Shown here one piece after another: positions 18,406 to 27,074 of a DNA stretch of 64,000 nt. The notes beneath the pieces are model-generated. The model was given only the letters and a program-made list of their open reading frames with translations, was not told where the DNA came from and did not search any database. The first letter of the stretch is position 1, and the number at the start of each line of letters is the position of its first letter. The stretch spans positions 1 to 64,000 of the forward strand of contig NZ_JAXIVS010000020.1 in NCBI RefSeq assembly GCF_034259325.1. Direction: 5' to 3'. The DNA comes from Hyalangium ruber. Its GTDB lineage: Bacteria > Myxococcota > Myxococcia > Myxococcales > Myxococcaceae. The position numbers and the translations under genes were made by a program.

Positions 18406-18627
18406 TCACTGGTTCGGCACCATCTCCACGCTCCACACGGTGCCGGTACCGGTGGCCGCCGCGTTGACGCCCTGGGCCGCGTCGGTACGGTTCAGGTAGT
18501 CCCCCTTCCACGACTTGAGGTGGAGCGGCATGCCACAATAGGGGAAGGGCGCCGGGGCGGTCGTGGGGTTGGTGGGGGTCTGGGCGAGCGCGTTGGCCAG
18601 CAGGACGGAAGCGATGGAAACAAGCAT
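18406..18627 (-). CDS. Small secreted protein, possibly a short beta-trefoil fragment
   Basis: 73 residues from ATG at 18627 with GAGGAA seven bases upstream. MLVSIASVLLANALAQ is a signal peptide. The mature 57 residues (FPYCGMPLHLKSWKGDYLNR, then a GTVWSVEMVPN end) read like the first lobe of a fascin-like or ricin-type beta-trefoil, which has GxYL and TVWxVE strands. A full trefoil has about 130 residues, so this may be a truncated relic. None of the other frames downstream continues the domain. It lies opposite the broken gene at 18955. Confidence 0.5.
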   Translation of the reverse strand: MLVSIASVLLANALAQTPTNPTTAPAPFPYCGMPLHLKSWKGDYLNRTDAAQGVNAAATGTGTVWSVEMVPNQ

Positions 18628-18954
18628 CGTGGTAATTCCTCACATCTCAGGGCCCCACGCCTGCGAGGACTGTCTCGCCGGGAGTACTCCGCGGCTGTCT
18701 CATAGCAACCAGCAGGCCAGACCCTTGGAGCCTACGTGTCAGAGAAAATGCGGGGTGACGGAGACGGGGCTCGATGCCTTTGACATGCCAGCCGACACGT
18801 CTCGAAGCGGGCTGACATGTCAGTCTCCAGGTGAAGCCTGACCCCTGGCTGAGCTGGGCGCCCCGGCTGGCAGTGCTGGCATCTTCCCTGCATTGCCGAC
18901 GCGCGGACTCTGGCCCTCCAAGCAATGGGGCCTTTACCGGAGATGAATACAACC
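18628..18954. promoter_or_regulatory. 327-base divergent intergenic region
   Basis: It separates the minus-strand small secreted protein from the plus-strand broken gene. The only element I can support is a sigma-54-like site at 18877-18892. The repeated CATGTC/ACGTGTC words near 18738-18832 may be operator-like but form no clear repeat. Confidence 0.35.
18877..18892 (+). promoter_or_regulatory. Sigma-54-like -24/-12 promoter
   Basis: TGGCATCTTCCCTGCA keeps GG and GC at the correct spacing and matches the consensus except at two positions. It lies about 60 bases before the ATG at 18955, the normal distance for a sigma-54 promoter. Confidence 0.4.
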
Positions 18955-19605
18955 ATGCGCAAGTTCTTGACGGTCTTCTCGCTGGGTAGCTGTCTGCTGA
19001 TGACGGGTGCCGGAGCGCAGACGCCGCCCGCTCAGGCCACCCCGACTCAGACGCCCGCGAATGCGTGCTACCTGTGGAAGGGGCGTGGAGGTGCTCCCGA
19101 GGCGAGCTACATGGCTACCCATGCGAGCTGCCGTCCCTGGAATAGCAATTCCGGGTGGAGCTTCATCAAGAAGAACAATGGGGTGGACTACTATCGCGGA
19201 ACCTTCCAGGCCGCCGCGGCCACCCCCTCCACTTGGGCGGTCTACGCCGACTTCGGCTCGGCGGCTGTCACCTCGAAGGCGGACTACGATTCCTTCGTCG
19301 CCAATACCAAGGTGTCCGGCTCATGCGGCGAATGCCTGCGATGACTGCCTTTTCCGGGGTGCTTGTCGCGGTGACCCTTAACACAAGACCTGGCCGAGCG
19401 AGCTCCAGTACTTCAATGCGGCGGGCACGAACATCAAGACCGAGACGCGCTCCCAGTACACCTGCGAGGGAAACGTCTGCAGCCCGACCGAGGGCAAGAT
19501 GGTCGACAACACACGGGGCAACTGGACCCGACTTGTCCGCAAGAGCTGGAAGGTGAACGGGGCCATCGCCGACACCGTCTTCACGAAACGCAGCCTGGAG
19601 GAGTA
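18955..19605 (+). pseudogene. Broken gene for a secreted protein of about 210 residues
   Basis: The first frame starts at ATG 18955 with a signal peptide (MRKFLTVFSLGSCLLMTGAG) and runs through a protein-like segment (YLWKGRGGAPEASYMATHAS, VYADFGSAAVTSKADYDSFV) to a TGA at 19342. From 19382 a different frame is again protein-like (HKTWPSELQYFNAAGTNIKT, YTCEGNVCSPTEG, WKVNGAIADTVFTKRS) and ends at TAG 19603-19605, with no start codon near its beginning. The 40 bases between (19341-19381) are open in neither of these frames. The simplest reading is one secreted protein cut by a frame-disrupting indel or small replacement. A sequencing error cannot be excluded. Family not recognised. Confidence 0.55.
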
Positions 19606-19753
19606 GACGCGGCCCAAGCCCCCGCCATGCACCGGATGGGAGCGCGCTCTGGGCAACGGGGATGTATGCGGGAGTGGGGGGATGGAGGATTTATCAGAAT
19701 CTTGATACACTCCTCCACCGAACACTTCCCCTCACCCGCAGCACCTACAAGCA

Positions 19754-22700
19754 ATGCCATTGAACAGATCCGCTTCATGGATGAGTGTCGTTTCGCTGGG
19801 ACTGGCCGCCTGCAGTAACGCGCCCAGCGAGGAGAGTCGTACCCCCGTGGCCTCAGTGCAGTCGGCGCTGAGCCACAGTCAGCGCACCCCCGCGGGCACG
19901 GGGGCGGTGCCTCTGCACGTCGTGGTGGAGCTGACCGAGCCCCCCACGGCGGTAGAGTACCAGGCCAAGCTGAACAGCACGCCGGCGGATGCGACGCTAA
20001 GCTCCCAGCAGCTGGCGACCCGGGCCGCGATGGAGCAGCTCACGTATGTCGAGCGCGAGCAGGCCCGCTTCGCCGGCCGCGTGCAGACGGCGGCCATTCC
20101 CGGCACCCGTGAGATGTACCGGCTGCAGCGCGTCTACAACGGCATCGTCTATGTCACCGACGAGCAGGGCCTGTCCCAGCTGCGCAGGCTGCCAGGCGCA
20201 CGCGCGGTGCATGTGCTGCCGGTGCTCACCGCCGACAACGCCTATGAGGTGCCGTTCGTCGGCGCCAACCAGCTGTGGTCGCTCGGTGTGCCGCTCCGCG
20301 GCACGGGCATGAAGGTGGGCATCATCGACACGGGTATCGACTACCTGCACGCCAACTTCGGCGGGCCCGGGACGGTCGCGGCTTACACCTCGAACAACAA
20401 GAACCTCATCGAGCAGGGCAGCTTCCCCACCGCGAAGGTCGTGGGCGGCTGGGACTTCGCCGGAGCCGCGTACAACGCCGCCAATAGCGCGACTTCGATT
20501 CCGCTTCCCGACGCGGACCCGCTGGATGGCAACGGCCACGGCACCCACGTGTCCGGCACCGCCGCGGGCCTCGGCGTGCAGGCGGACGGCACCACGTACC
20601 GGAGCTCGTACGAGGTGAGCCTGGACACCACCGCGATGCGCATCGGGCCCGGCGTGGCCCCTGAGGCGCAGCTCTTCGCGCTCAAGGTGTTCGGCGACAA
20701 TGGCGGCTCGACCGCGCTGGCGCCGCTGGCCGTCGAGTGGGCGACCGATCCCAACGGGGACGGCAACTTCAGCGATCGGCTGGACGTCATCAACCTCTCG
20801 CTGGGCGGGGCGATCGGCAGCCCCAACGACCCGAGCGCCGCCTTCTACACCAACGCCGTCAATGCGGGCGTCGTGGTGGTGGCTTCGGCGGGTAACAACA
20901 ACGACATCTACTTCGCCACCGGCTCGCCAGGTGCCACACCCTCGGTGCTGAGCGTGGCGGCCTCCACGGTGGGCTTCTATCCCGCGGCTATCCGGGTGGA
21001 CGCGCCGGCATCGCTGGCGGGCCTGATCCCGGCGGGCACGGCCTCGTTCGGCCCTGCGGCGCCTACGCCGGTGTCGGGTAACGTCGTGGTCGCCGCGCCG
21101 CTGGAAGGCTGCGGCGCCCTGACCAACGCCGCGGAGGTCGCGGGGAAGGTCGCGCTCTTCGTCCGCGGGACGTGCGCGTTCGCGGACAAGGCCGTGAACG
21201 CCCAGCAGGCGGGGGCCATCGCCGTGCTCATCTACAACAACGCGCCTGGGGACCCGCCGGGGCTCGGCGGGACTGGCAACGTCACCATCCCGACCCGCGG
21301 CCTGGCCCAGTCCGACGGTGATGCCATCCGCGCCGCCATCGCCGCGGGTGAGACCGTCACCGTCACCCTCCATGACGCGTTCCGCGTCTCGCTGCCGGAG
21401 CGTGGGGACACCATCACCAGCTTCAGCTCCCGCGGACCGGTGCGCAACCTGGCCCGCCCGATGCTCAAGCCCGACATCACCGCCCCTGGCTTCAACGTCG
21501 TGTCCGCCGGGGCGGGCAGCGGCAACAACTCCGTCGCCCTGAACGGCACCTCCATGGCGTCGCCCCTGACGGCCGGTGCCATGACGCTGCTGCGCCAGCA
21601 GCGGCCGACCTGGACCCCGTTCGAGCTGAAGGCGCTCGCCATGAACACGGCGGGCCATGATCTGTTCAACGTCCCCACCGCGCCCCGTCTGCGTGTCAGC
21701 CCGACCCGCGTCGGCGCCGGCCGCGTCGACGTGGCGGCGGCGGCGAACGGCTCGGTCATCGCGTACTCGGCAGCGGCTCCGGAGTGGGTGAGCGTCAGCT
21801 TCGCCACCATCGACGTGAGCACCGTGGCGAACGAGGTCCAGGCCATCCAGCTGAAGAACAAGGGCCAGGCCAGCGAGACCTACAACGTCACCCTCGACGC
21901 CGCGGTGGCCCCGCCGGGCGTCACCATCGCCCCGTCGTCGACGAGCGTCACGGTCGCCGCCAACGCCACCGCCGAGCTCAACCTGACCCTGACCGCCGAC
22001 CCGGCGGCCATGGTGCGCCAGCGGGACGCCACCACGGTGACCAGCGGGCTCTCCACCCCCAATGCGCTGCGCCACTGGCTGTCCGAGGCGTCGGGCTACG
22101 TCGTGTTCACGCCGCAGTCCGGCAACGGGCCCACGCTGCGAGTGCCGTACTTCGCCGCGCCGACCCCGGCGTCCAATCTGACGGCCACCTCCCTGCCCGC
22201 CACCGGCACGTCCGGCACGGCGAACCTCTCCATCACCGGCACCGGCGTGAACACCCTCTCGCTGGCCACCACGCCGCAGCAGCAGGGCGTCCGCTCGCTG
22301 TCCACCGCGTTCGAGCTCGCCTACGCCAGCCCCAACACGGCGCCGATGGGCGGGCCCATCCCCGGGGGCTATCCGCTCGCGGAGACGGACATCGCCAACC
22401 TGAAGTACGTGGGCATCACCTCCAGCGGCACCAACCTGTTCTTCGCCCTCAACACCTGGGCACCCTGGGGGAGCCCGCTGGAGGTGGAGTTCGACGTCTA
22501 CGTCCGCCGCGCGGGCGCTCCGAGCTGGGAGTTCGTGCTGTACAACTACGACTCGAACCGGCTCAACGCGAATGGCGCGTACAGCAACGTCTACATCTCG
22601 ACGCTGGTGAACCTCGCCAGCGGGCAAGTGAGCCGCCAGCGGCCCCTGAACATCCTCGATGCCGGTACGCACGTGCCGCTGTACTTCTCCGACACCCTGG

Positions 22701-23953
22701 TGATGGGCGTCAGCACCACGTCGCTGGGCCTGACCGCTCCCAACACGGCCCTCGAGTACCAGGTGGTCTCGTTCAACACCCGCTTCGGGCTGGTCGACAC
22801 CTCGCCGGTGCTCCGCTACGACCTCGCGGCCCCTGCGTTCACCACGACGCTGGATACCTCGCTGGAGCTGCCCGGCAGCAACCTGCCTCCGTTCCGGCTC
22901 GGCGCAGCGGGTGACGTCCCCGTCACCTACAACCTCACGCGGGCCCGCGCGACCCAGACGGGCGGCCTGCTGCTCGTGGCGCACCACAACGCCAACGGCC
23001 AGAAGGCGCGTGCGGTGTCCGTGGACGGCCTGACCTGCTCCAGCAACGCCTCATGCACCGAGCCTGGGGCCGGTGTGTGTGACACCCTGAGCGGGGCGTG
23101 TGTGGGATGCACCAGCAACGCCGACTGCGCCACGGGTTACTGCGACATCTACGGGACCCGTACCTGCCAGGCTGCGGTGGACTGCCGCCGGGCTGACGGT
23201 CCGGTGTGCCCCGCGAACTTCTTCTGCAGCCCGGACTTCGGGACGTGCCAGCCCAGCCAGGCGATCATCGCCACCCTCGTCGTGCCGCCCAGCAGCATGT
23301 GCCCCAATGGCGGCATCCAGGTGAACACCGGCTTCGACAACGACCGGAGCGGCCAGCTGGACCGGGAGGAGATCGTCCAGACCCAGTACGTCTGCAACGG
23401 GACCAACGGCGCCAGCGCCACCGTTGTGGCGGAGCCTGCCGGTGCCAACTGCGCCAATGGCGGTGTGCGGGTGCAGGTCGGCAACAACGCGCCGAGCTAC
23501 GTCTGCAACGGGGAGAACGGCGCTGACGGCCTGAGCCCGACCATCACCACCGAGCCTCCAGGCGCCAACTGCGCCGAGGGCGGCCTCCGGGTGCAGGTTG
23601 GAACTGGGACGCCGGCCTACGTGTGCAACGGTGCCAGCTCCGAGCCCACCACGGTGACGCCTGAGCCGCAGGGGGACAACTGCGCCACCGGCGGTGTGCG
23701 GGTGCAGGTCGGCAGCAACACGCCGACCTACGTCTGCAACGGGCCCGCAGGTCCGACCGGGCCGCAGGGTCCCGAAGGCCCGGCAGGTCCGCAGGGGCCG
23801 CAAGGTCCCCAGGGCCCCGCGGGTGAGGGCGGCTGCAGCGCGGCCGGCGGCTCCTCGCTGTTGCCGCTGATGGCCTTCGTGCTGCTGGCACGCCTTGGCC
23901 GGTCGAGGTCCAAGGCGGGTGCGGCGGGGCGCAGGAAGCCCGCCGCCGGGTAG
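19754..23953 (+). CDS. Subtilisin-like (S8) protease with PA domain, DUF7151-like repeats and MYXO-CTERM tail
   Basis: 1399 residues. Lipobox-like signal VVSLGLAACS (Cys21). An inhibitor-like propeptide (about 45-160) precedes the S8 catalytic domain with Asp192 (GIIDTGID), His262 (NGHGTHVSG) and Ser600 (NGTSMASP). A protease-associated (PA) domain is inserted before the Ser (about 440-520). Then come Ig-like domains, a Cys-rich segment with dicysteine pattern (CTSNADCATGYC), four DUF7151-like repeats ending in YVCNG, a short collagen-like GPQGPxGP stretch, and a MYXO-CTERM tail: Gly-Cys (GEGGCSAAGG), a hydrophobic helix and an Arg/Lys-rich end. The tail is the signal for myxosortase-type sorting to the surface. 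The protein is thus a surface-displayed protease, likely for predation or nutrient release. Having both a lipobox and the sorting tail is odd. Confidence 0.9.
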   Translation: MPLNRSASWMSVVSLGLAACSNAPSEESRTPVASVQSALSHSQRTPAGTGAVPLHVVVELTEPPTAVEYQAKLNSTPADATLSSQQLATRAAMEQLTYVEREQARFAGRVQTAAIPGTREMYRLQRVYNGIVYVTDEQGLSQLRRLPGARAVHVLPVLTADNAYEVPFVGANQLWSLGVPLRGTGMKVGIIDTGIDYLHANFGGPGTVAAYTSNNKNLIEQGSFPTAKVVGGWDFAGAAYNAANSATSIPLPDADPLDGNGHGTHVSGTAAGLGVQADGTTYRSSYEVSLDTTAMRIGPGVAPEAQLFALKVFGDNGGSTALAPLAVEWATDPNGDGNFSDRLDVINLSLGGAIGSPNDPSAAFYTNAVNAGVVVVASAGNNNDIYFATGSPGATPSVLSVAASTVGFYPAAIRVDAPASLAGLIPAGTASFGPAAPTPVSGNVVVAAPLEGCGALTNAAEVAGKVALFVRGTCAFADKAVNAQQAGAIAVLIYNNAPGDPPGLGGTGNVTIPTRGLAQSDGDAIRAAIAAGETVTVTLHDAFRVSLPERGDTITSFSSRGPVRNLARPMLKPDITAPGFNVVSAGAGSGNNSVALNGTSMASPLTAGAMTLLRQQRPTWTPFELKALAMNTAGHDLFNVPTAPRLRVSPTRVGAGRVDVAAAANGSVIAYSAAAPEWVSVSFATIDVSTVANEVQAIQLKNKGQASETYNVTLDAAVAPPGVTIAPSSTSVTVAANATAELNLTLTADPAAMVRQRDATTVTSGLSTPNALRHWLSEASGYVVFTPQSGNGPTLRVPYFAAPTPASNLTATSLPATGTSGTANLSITGTGVNTLSLATTPQQQGVRSLSTAFELAYASPNTAPMGGPIPGGYPLAETDIANLKYVGITSSGTNLFFALNTWAPWGSPLEVEFDVYVRRAGAPSWEFVLYNYDSNRLNANGAYSNVYISTLVNLASGQVSRQRPLNILDAGTHVPLYFSDTLVMGVSTTSLGLTAPNTALEYQVVSFNTRFGLVDTSPVLRYDLAAPAFTTTLDTSLELPGSNLPPFRLGAAGDVPVTYNLTRARATQTGGLLLVAHHNANGQKARAVSVDGLTCSSNASCTEPGAGVCDTLSGACVGCTSNADCATGYCDIYGTRTCQAAVDCRRADGPVCPANFFCSPDFGTCQPSQAIIATLVVPPSSMCPNGGIQVNTGFDNDRSGQLDREEIVQTQYVCNGTNGASATVVAEPAGANCANGGVRVQVGNNAPSYVCNGENGADGLSPTITTEPPGANCAEGGLRVQVGTGTPAYVCNGASSEPTTVTPEPQGDNCATGGVRVQVGSNTPTYVCNGPAGPTGPQGPEGPAGPQGPQGPQGPAGEGGCSAAGGSSLLPLMAFVLLARLGRSRSKAGAAGRRKPAAG

Positions 23954-24114
23954 CGCCTGGGCTGTTGCGAAAAACTGGTGGGGCGGGCGTGCTGCCGCGT
24001 TGGGGCGCACGCCCACCCTGCCGGGTGTCGTGGCGGTGATGACGGAGCCCTTTGTGCCCGCGTCCTGGGGACAAGGGGTGGCCATACCCGCCCGGCCGAG
24101 TAAACTCGCGGCGC

Positions 24115-25155
24115 GTGGCCTTCGACAATCGCTTGCCCAACGTGGTCGCGTTCGGTGACAGCAACGAGTACGTATTCGGGCCGGCGTTGAAACGCTGGTT
24201 GGTCGCCGCAGGGCACTATCCGGCCGAGCAGATCGTCGTGAAGTACCGGGTGAGCTCGCGGCCCCGGAACTGGCTCGTGCCCGGCGATCGCCTGCACGCC
24301 AGCGACTTCGGCAACCTCTGGGGCACGCGCGGGCAGTTCCCCGAGGGCCCTTCGATCAGCGAAGCCCTCTCGCCCGCTACCACGCTGGTCGAGATCGGGC
24401 TGGGCGGCAACCTCGGGCTGTCGGCCACCGAGGTCCGTAGCGTGGTCGCGCTCATCGAACAGGTCGCGCGGCTTGCCCCCTACGCGCGCATTCTGTGGCG
24501 CGGCCTACCGCCCGCGACGGCGACCCGCGCTGGGAAGGCCGCAACGCGTGCGACAAAGCTCGGACGCTACAAGCGCAACGCGGCCCTCAAACGCGCGCTC
24601 GCACCGGCTGGCTTCGCGATCTTCGGCGCGCAGCTCACCGCCGGACACGACTCGACCGCGTTTCGCCGCGGCTACCTCGATCTCATCGCAATGCATGCGG
24701 GCGGCCCCGCCCCGAGCGACACCACGCACGTCGGGACCGACGCCGCGCTCGCGTACGAGCGCTCGGTGCTCGCGAGTGCGACCCATGCGGATGCGGTCGC
24801 CGGTGAGCAGGTGATCCGCGGGCCGTGGACCGAGTACGTGCGCTCGCGCGATACGATGGAGGTCCACGTGCCGCAGGCCGCCGCCGACGCCCTGGTGTCG
24901 CGGCAGTTGGGCCCGCGCGGCGTCTACGGCCACAGCGCACCGCCGCGCCCCACGGGCGGCTACCCCGCCGACGTCGTCGTGCATGACGCGTGGATCCGCA
25001 GCGGGCCCCCGAACTTCCGCTGGCTGCGGCCCGGCATCATCCCCATCGGCACGCCGTTGCTCGTGCAGGACTGGCAGGGCGAGTACGCGCTGGTGCGCGG
25101 CTTCGATGGCCGCGATTGGGGCTGGACCGCGCGCTCCAACCTTCGCTTCCGCTGA
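24115..25155 (+). CDS. SGNH/GDSL-like hydrolase with C-terminal SH3-like domain
   Basis: 346 residues from GTG at 24115; the ribosome site is weak. Near the N-terminus VVAFGDSNEYVFG is the block I nucleophile motif (GDS), and VEIGLGGNLGL fits the Gly/Asn oxyanion blocks. The third block is less clear; candidates are GTDAALAY or TTHVGTD. Residues 290-346 (PIGTPLLVQDWQGEYALVRG, DWGWTARSNLRF) look like a bacterial SH3 domain, which often binds cell walls. No signal peptide is seen. A carbohydrate or peptidoglycan esterase is a fair guess. Codon use has more CGC/GCG than neighbours, perhaps a different origin. Confidence 0.55.
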   Translation: MAFDNRLPNVVAFGDSNEYVFGPALKRWLVAAGHYPAEQIVVKYRVSSRPRNWLVPGDRLHASDFGNLWGTRGQFPEGPSISEALSPATTLVEIGLGGNLGLSATEVRSVVALIEQVARLAPYARILWRGLPPATATRAGKAATRATKLGRYKRNAALKRALAPAGFAIFGAQLTAGHDSTAFRRGYLDLIAMHAGGPAPSDTTHVGTDAALAYERSVLASATHADAVAGEQVIRGPWTEYVRSRDTMEVHVPQAAADALVSRQLGPRGVYGHSAPPRPTGGYPADVVVHDAWIRSGPPNFRWLRPGIIPIGTPLLVQDWQGEYALVRGFDGRDWGWTARSNLRFR

Positions 25156-25233
25156 CATACAGAAGGCGCCTGCGCTTCTGAGGCGCGCGCGCATCTGCTA
25201 CGGTGGGCGAGTGGACAGCGGCGGAGGCCCCTT

Positions 25234-25614
25234 CTGGCAATCGAGCTCAATCACACGATCGTCCATGCCCGCGACAAGCAAGCCTCGGCCACGTTCCTCG
25301 CCGAGATCCTGGGCTTGCCCCCTCCCGAGCCGTTCTTTCACTTCCTCGTGGTGCGGACCGCCAACGGGGTAAGCCTGGACTTCATCTCGACGGACGTCGA
25401 CTTTCTCCCGATGCACTACGCATTTCTGGTGAGTGAGGCCGAGTTCGACGCGATCTTCGGACGCATCCAGGCTCGCGGCCTCCAGTACTGGGCCGACCCA
25501 CGGGCGCAGCAGCCGGGGCAGATCAATCGGCACGACGGCGGCCGCGGCGTGTACTTCCAGGATCCGTCTGGGCACTTCCTCGAGATCATCACGCGCCCCT
25601 ACGGGAGCGGTTGA
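25234..25614 (+). CDS. VOC-family (glyoxalase/dioxygenase-like) protein with apparent CTG start
   Basis: 126 residues if translation begins at CTG 25234. The reading frame shows a complete VOC domain: LAIELNHTIVHARDKQASAT, FLAEILGLPPPEPFFHFLVV, DVDFLPMHYAFLVSEAEFD, GLQYWADP and GVYFQDPSGHFLEIITRP, which carries the last metal-ligand Glu. The frame is open back to 25156 but has no ATG, GTG or TTG before Met105 of the domain-equivalent region. GGAGG lies six bases upstream of the CTG, ideal for a start. The family length (about 125) also fits. Either CTG is used as a rare start or an ATG was mutated. Its substrate is unknown; VOC proteins bind divalent metal and act in isomerisation, dioxygenation or antibiotic resistance. 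Confidence 0.75.
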   Translation: MAIELNHTIVHARDKQASATFLAEILGLPPPEPFFHFLVVRTANGVSLDFISTDVDFLPMHYAFLVSEAEFDAIFGRIQARGLQYWADPRAQQPGQINRHDGGRGVYFQDPSGHFLEIITRPYGSG

Positions 25615-25659
25615 TGCGCGCAGCCCGGAGAACGGCAATCCCAGGGAACAAGGATGTGC

Positions 25660-26967
25660 TCAGGGAGAGAATTTGCTGAGCAGCAGGTAGGAGGTGTTGC
25701 TGGGGTTGGTGTAGCCGCCGCTGACGATGAACCCCCCATCACTGGTCATGGCAAGGCTCTCACCGGACGTGATGTCGGTGCTGGGGTACGGAGCGTAATT
25801 CCAGAGCGCGGTTCCGCTGGTGTTCAGCTTCATGAGGCGCATGTTGCGCTGGGTATCGGACGGGGTGGTGGAGCCCGTGATGACGTAGTTGCCATCACTC
25901 GCGACCTTGACATCGCTTAGATAATCTCCGCGCGTCCCCCCGTTGATCGTCCGGGGCCAACCGGCGGTGACGGCGCCGGTGGTGGGGTTGAAGCGAACTG
26001 CATAGAAGTCGGCGTCAAACGTCGAAATGTTCGTATAGATGTAGCCCACGGCCACGTAGCCGGTGGAGGTCGCGGCCACGGACTCGAGGTACGCGAACCG
26101 TCCAGAGTTGACCTGGAAGAGCGTCGCGCCGGTGCTGCTCACCTTCACGGCGTAGCCATAGTTCTCCCAGGTCGTCGCGGACACCTTGACCTGCCGGGAA
26201 CCGACGGCGACATAGCCTCCGCCTGGAACGTTGGTGACGCCCTCGAACTCGTAGGTTCCATCCGCGCCGCTGGAGAACGACTTCTCCCATTGCACGCTTC
26301 CCAGGGCTGAGAACTTCATCATGTGGGCGTTCTGGTAGCCCAGGTTGCTCTGGGTCTTGCCGACGATGATGCACCCGCCGTCCGGTGTAACCTCCATGGC
26401 TTTGGGATACTCCTGGAGCACTCCGCCGTACGGCCCCTGCCAATAGATGGCGCCCGTGGGATCGGTCCTGACGACGAAGTAATCGAAGTTGTTGTTCTGG
26501 TAGGTCTGTCCGGCGAGCATGAACCCACCATCACTCGTCGCGCGGACCTCGACCCCGGAGTCGTCCGTGGTGGTGCCATAGGCGTAGGCCCATTGGACAC
26601 TCATGAAGGCGTCTGTCTTCACCAGGAGGATGTCGTTATCGCCCAGCGCGTTGGTGGTACCGATGAAGGCATAGCCACCATCGCTCGTCTGGATGATGGA
26701 CCTGGCACTGCCCTCGGCGTACAGGGCATAGGCTTGCAGGGTGGGCTCACCCACGAGCGAGTGGGCCCCTGACGCGATGAGCGCGGTAAGGTCCACGTGC
26801 TTCAAGGAGAGGGCCGTGTCGAGCCGCCGAACTGCGTGGGCGCCCGTCAGGGCCGTGCCCTTCGTCTGCTCCGGGATCTCGCTGGAGCCAGGGATTGCGC
26901 CCCCGTAGGCGAGCTGGGCGGCGAGGCCCGTGGTGAGCATCAAGGTCTTCCAGGAGGGGCGAAGCAT
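25660..26967 (-). CDS. Secreted beta-propeller protein
   Basis: 435 residues from ATG at 26967 (GGAGAA at good spacing). The N-terminus MLRPSWKTLMLTTGLAAQLA is a signal peptide. Six to seven blades carry SDGGYAFIGTTN, SDGGFMLAGQTY, PDGGCIIVGKTQ, PGGGYVAVGSRQ and SDGGFIVSGGYT, each followed by Asp-rich ILLVKTD-type strands. This is the common myxobacterial DGG-type propeller; function unknown. It follows the TPR gene on the same strand after 107 bases and could share its transcript. Confidence 0.8.
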   Translation of the reverse strand: MLRPSWKTLMLTTGLAAQLAYGGAIPGSSEIPEQTKGTALTGAHAVRRLDTALSLKHVDLTALIASGAHSLVGEPTLQAYALYAEGSARSIIQTSDGGYAFIGTTNALGDNDILLVKTDAFMSVQWAYAYGTTTDDSGVEVRATSDGGFMLAGQTYQNNNFDYFVVRTDPTGAIYWQGPYGGVLQEYPKAMEVTPDGGCIIVGKTQSNLGYQNAHMMKFSALGSVQWEKSFSSGADGTYEFEGVTNVPGGGYVAVGSRQVKVSATTWENYGYAVKVSSTGATLFQVNSGRFAYLESVAATSTGYVAVGYIYTNISTFDADFYAVRFNPTTGAVTAGWPRTINGGTRGDYLSDVKVASDGNYVITGSTTPSDTQRNMRLMKLNTSGTALWNYAPYPSTDITSGESLAMTSDGGFIVSGGYTNPSNTSYLLLSKFSP

Positions 26968-27074
26968 GACGGTTCTCCAACTCATTCGAAAGGGATGATT
27001 CCCTCGCAGAGGAGGAGCCGATGATGTGGAAAATGATGCACACGATTCGTGCTCGAACACGCGGCCCGGTCATC

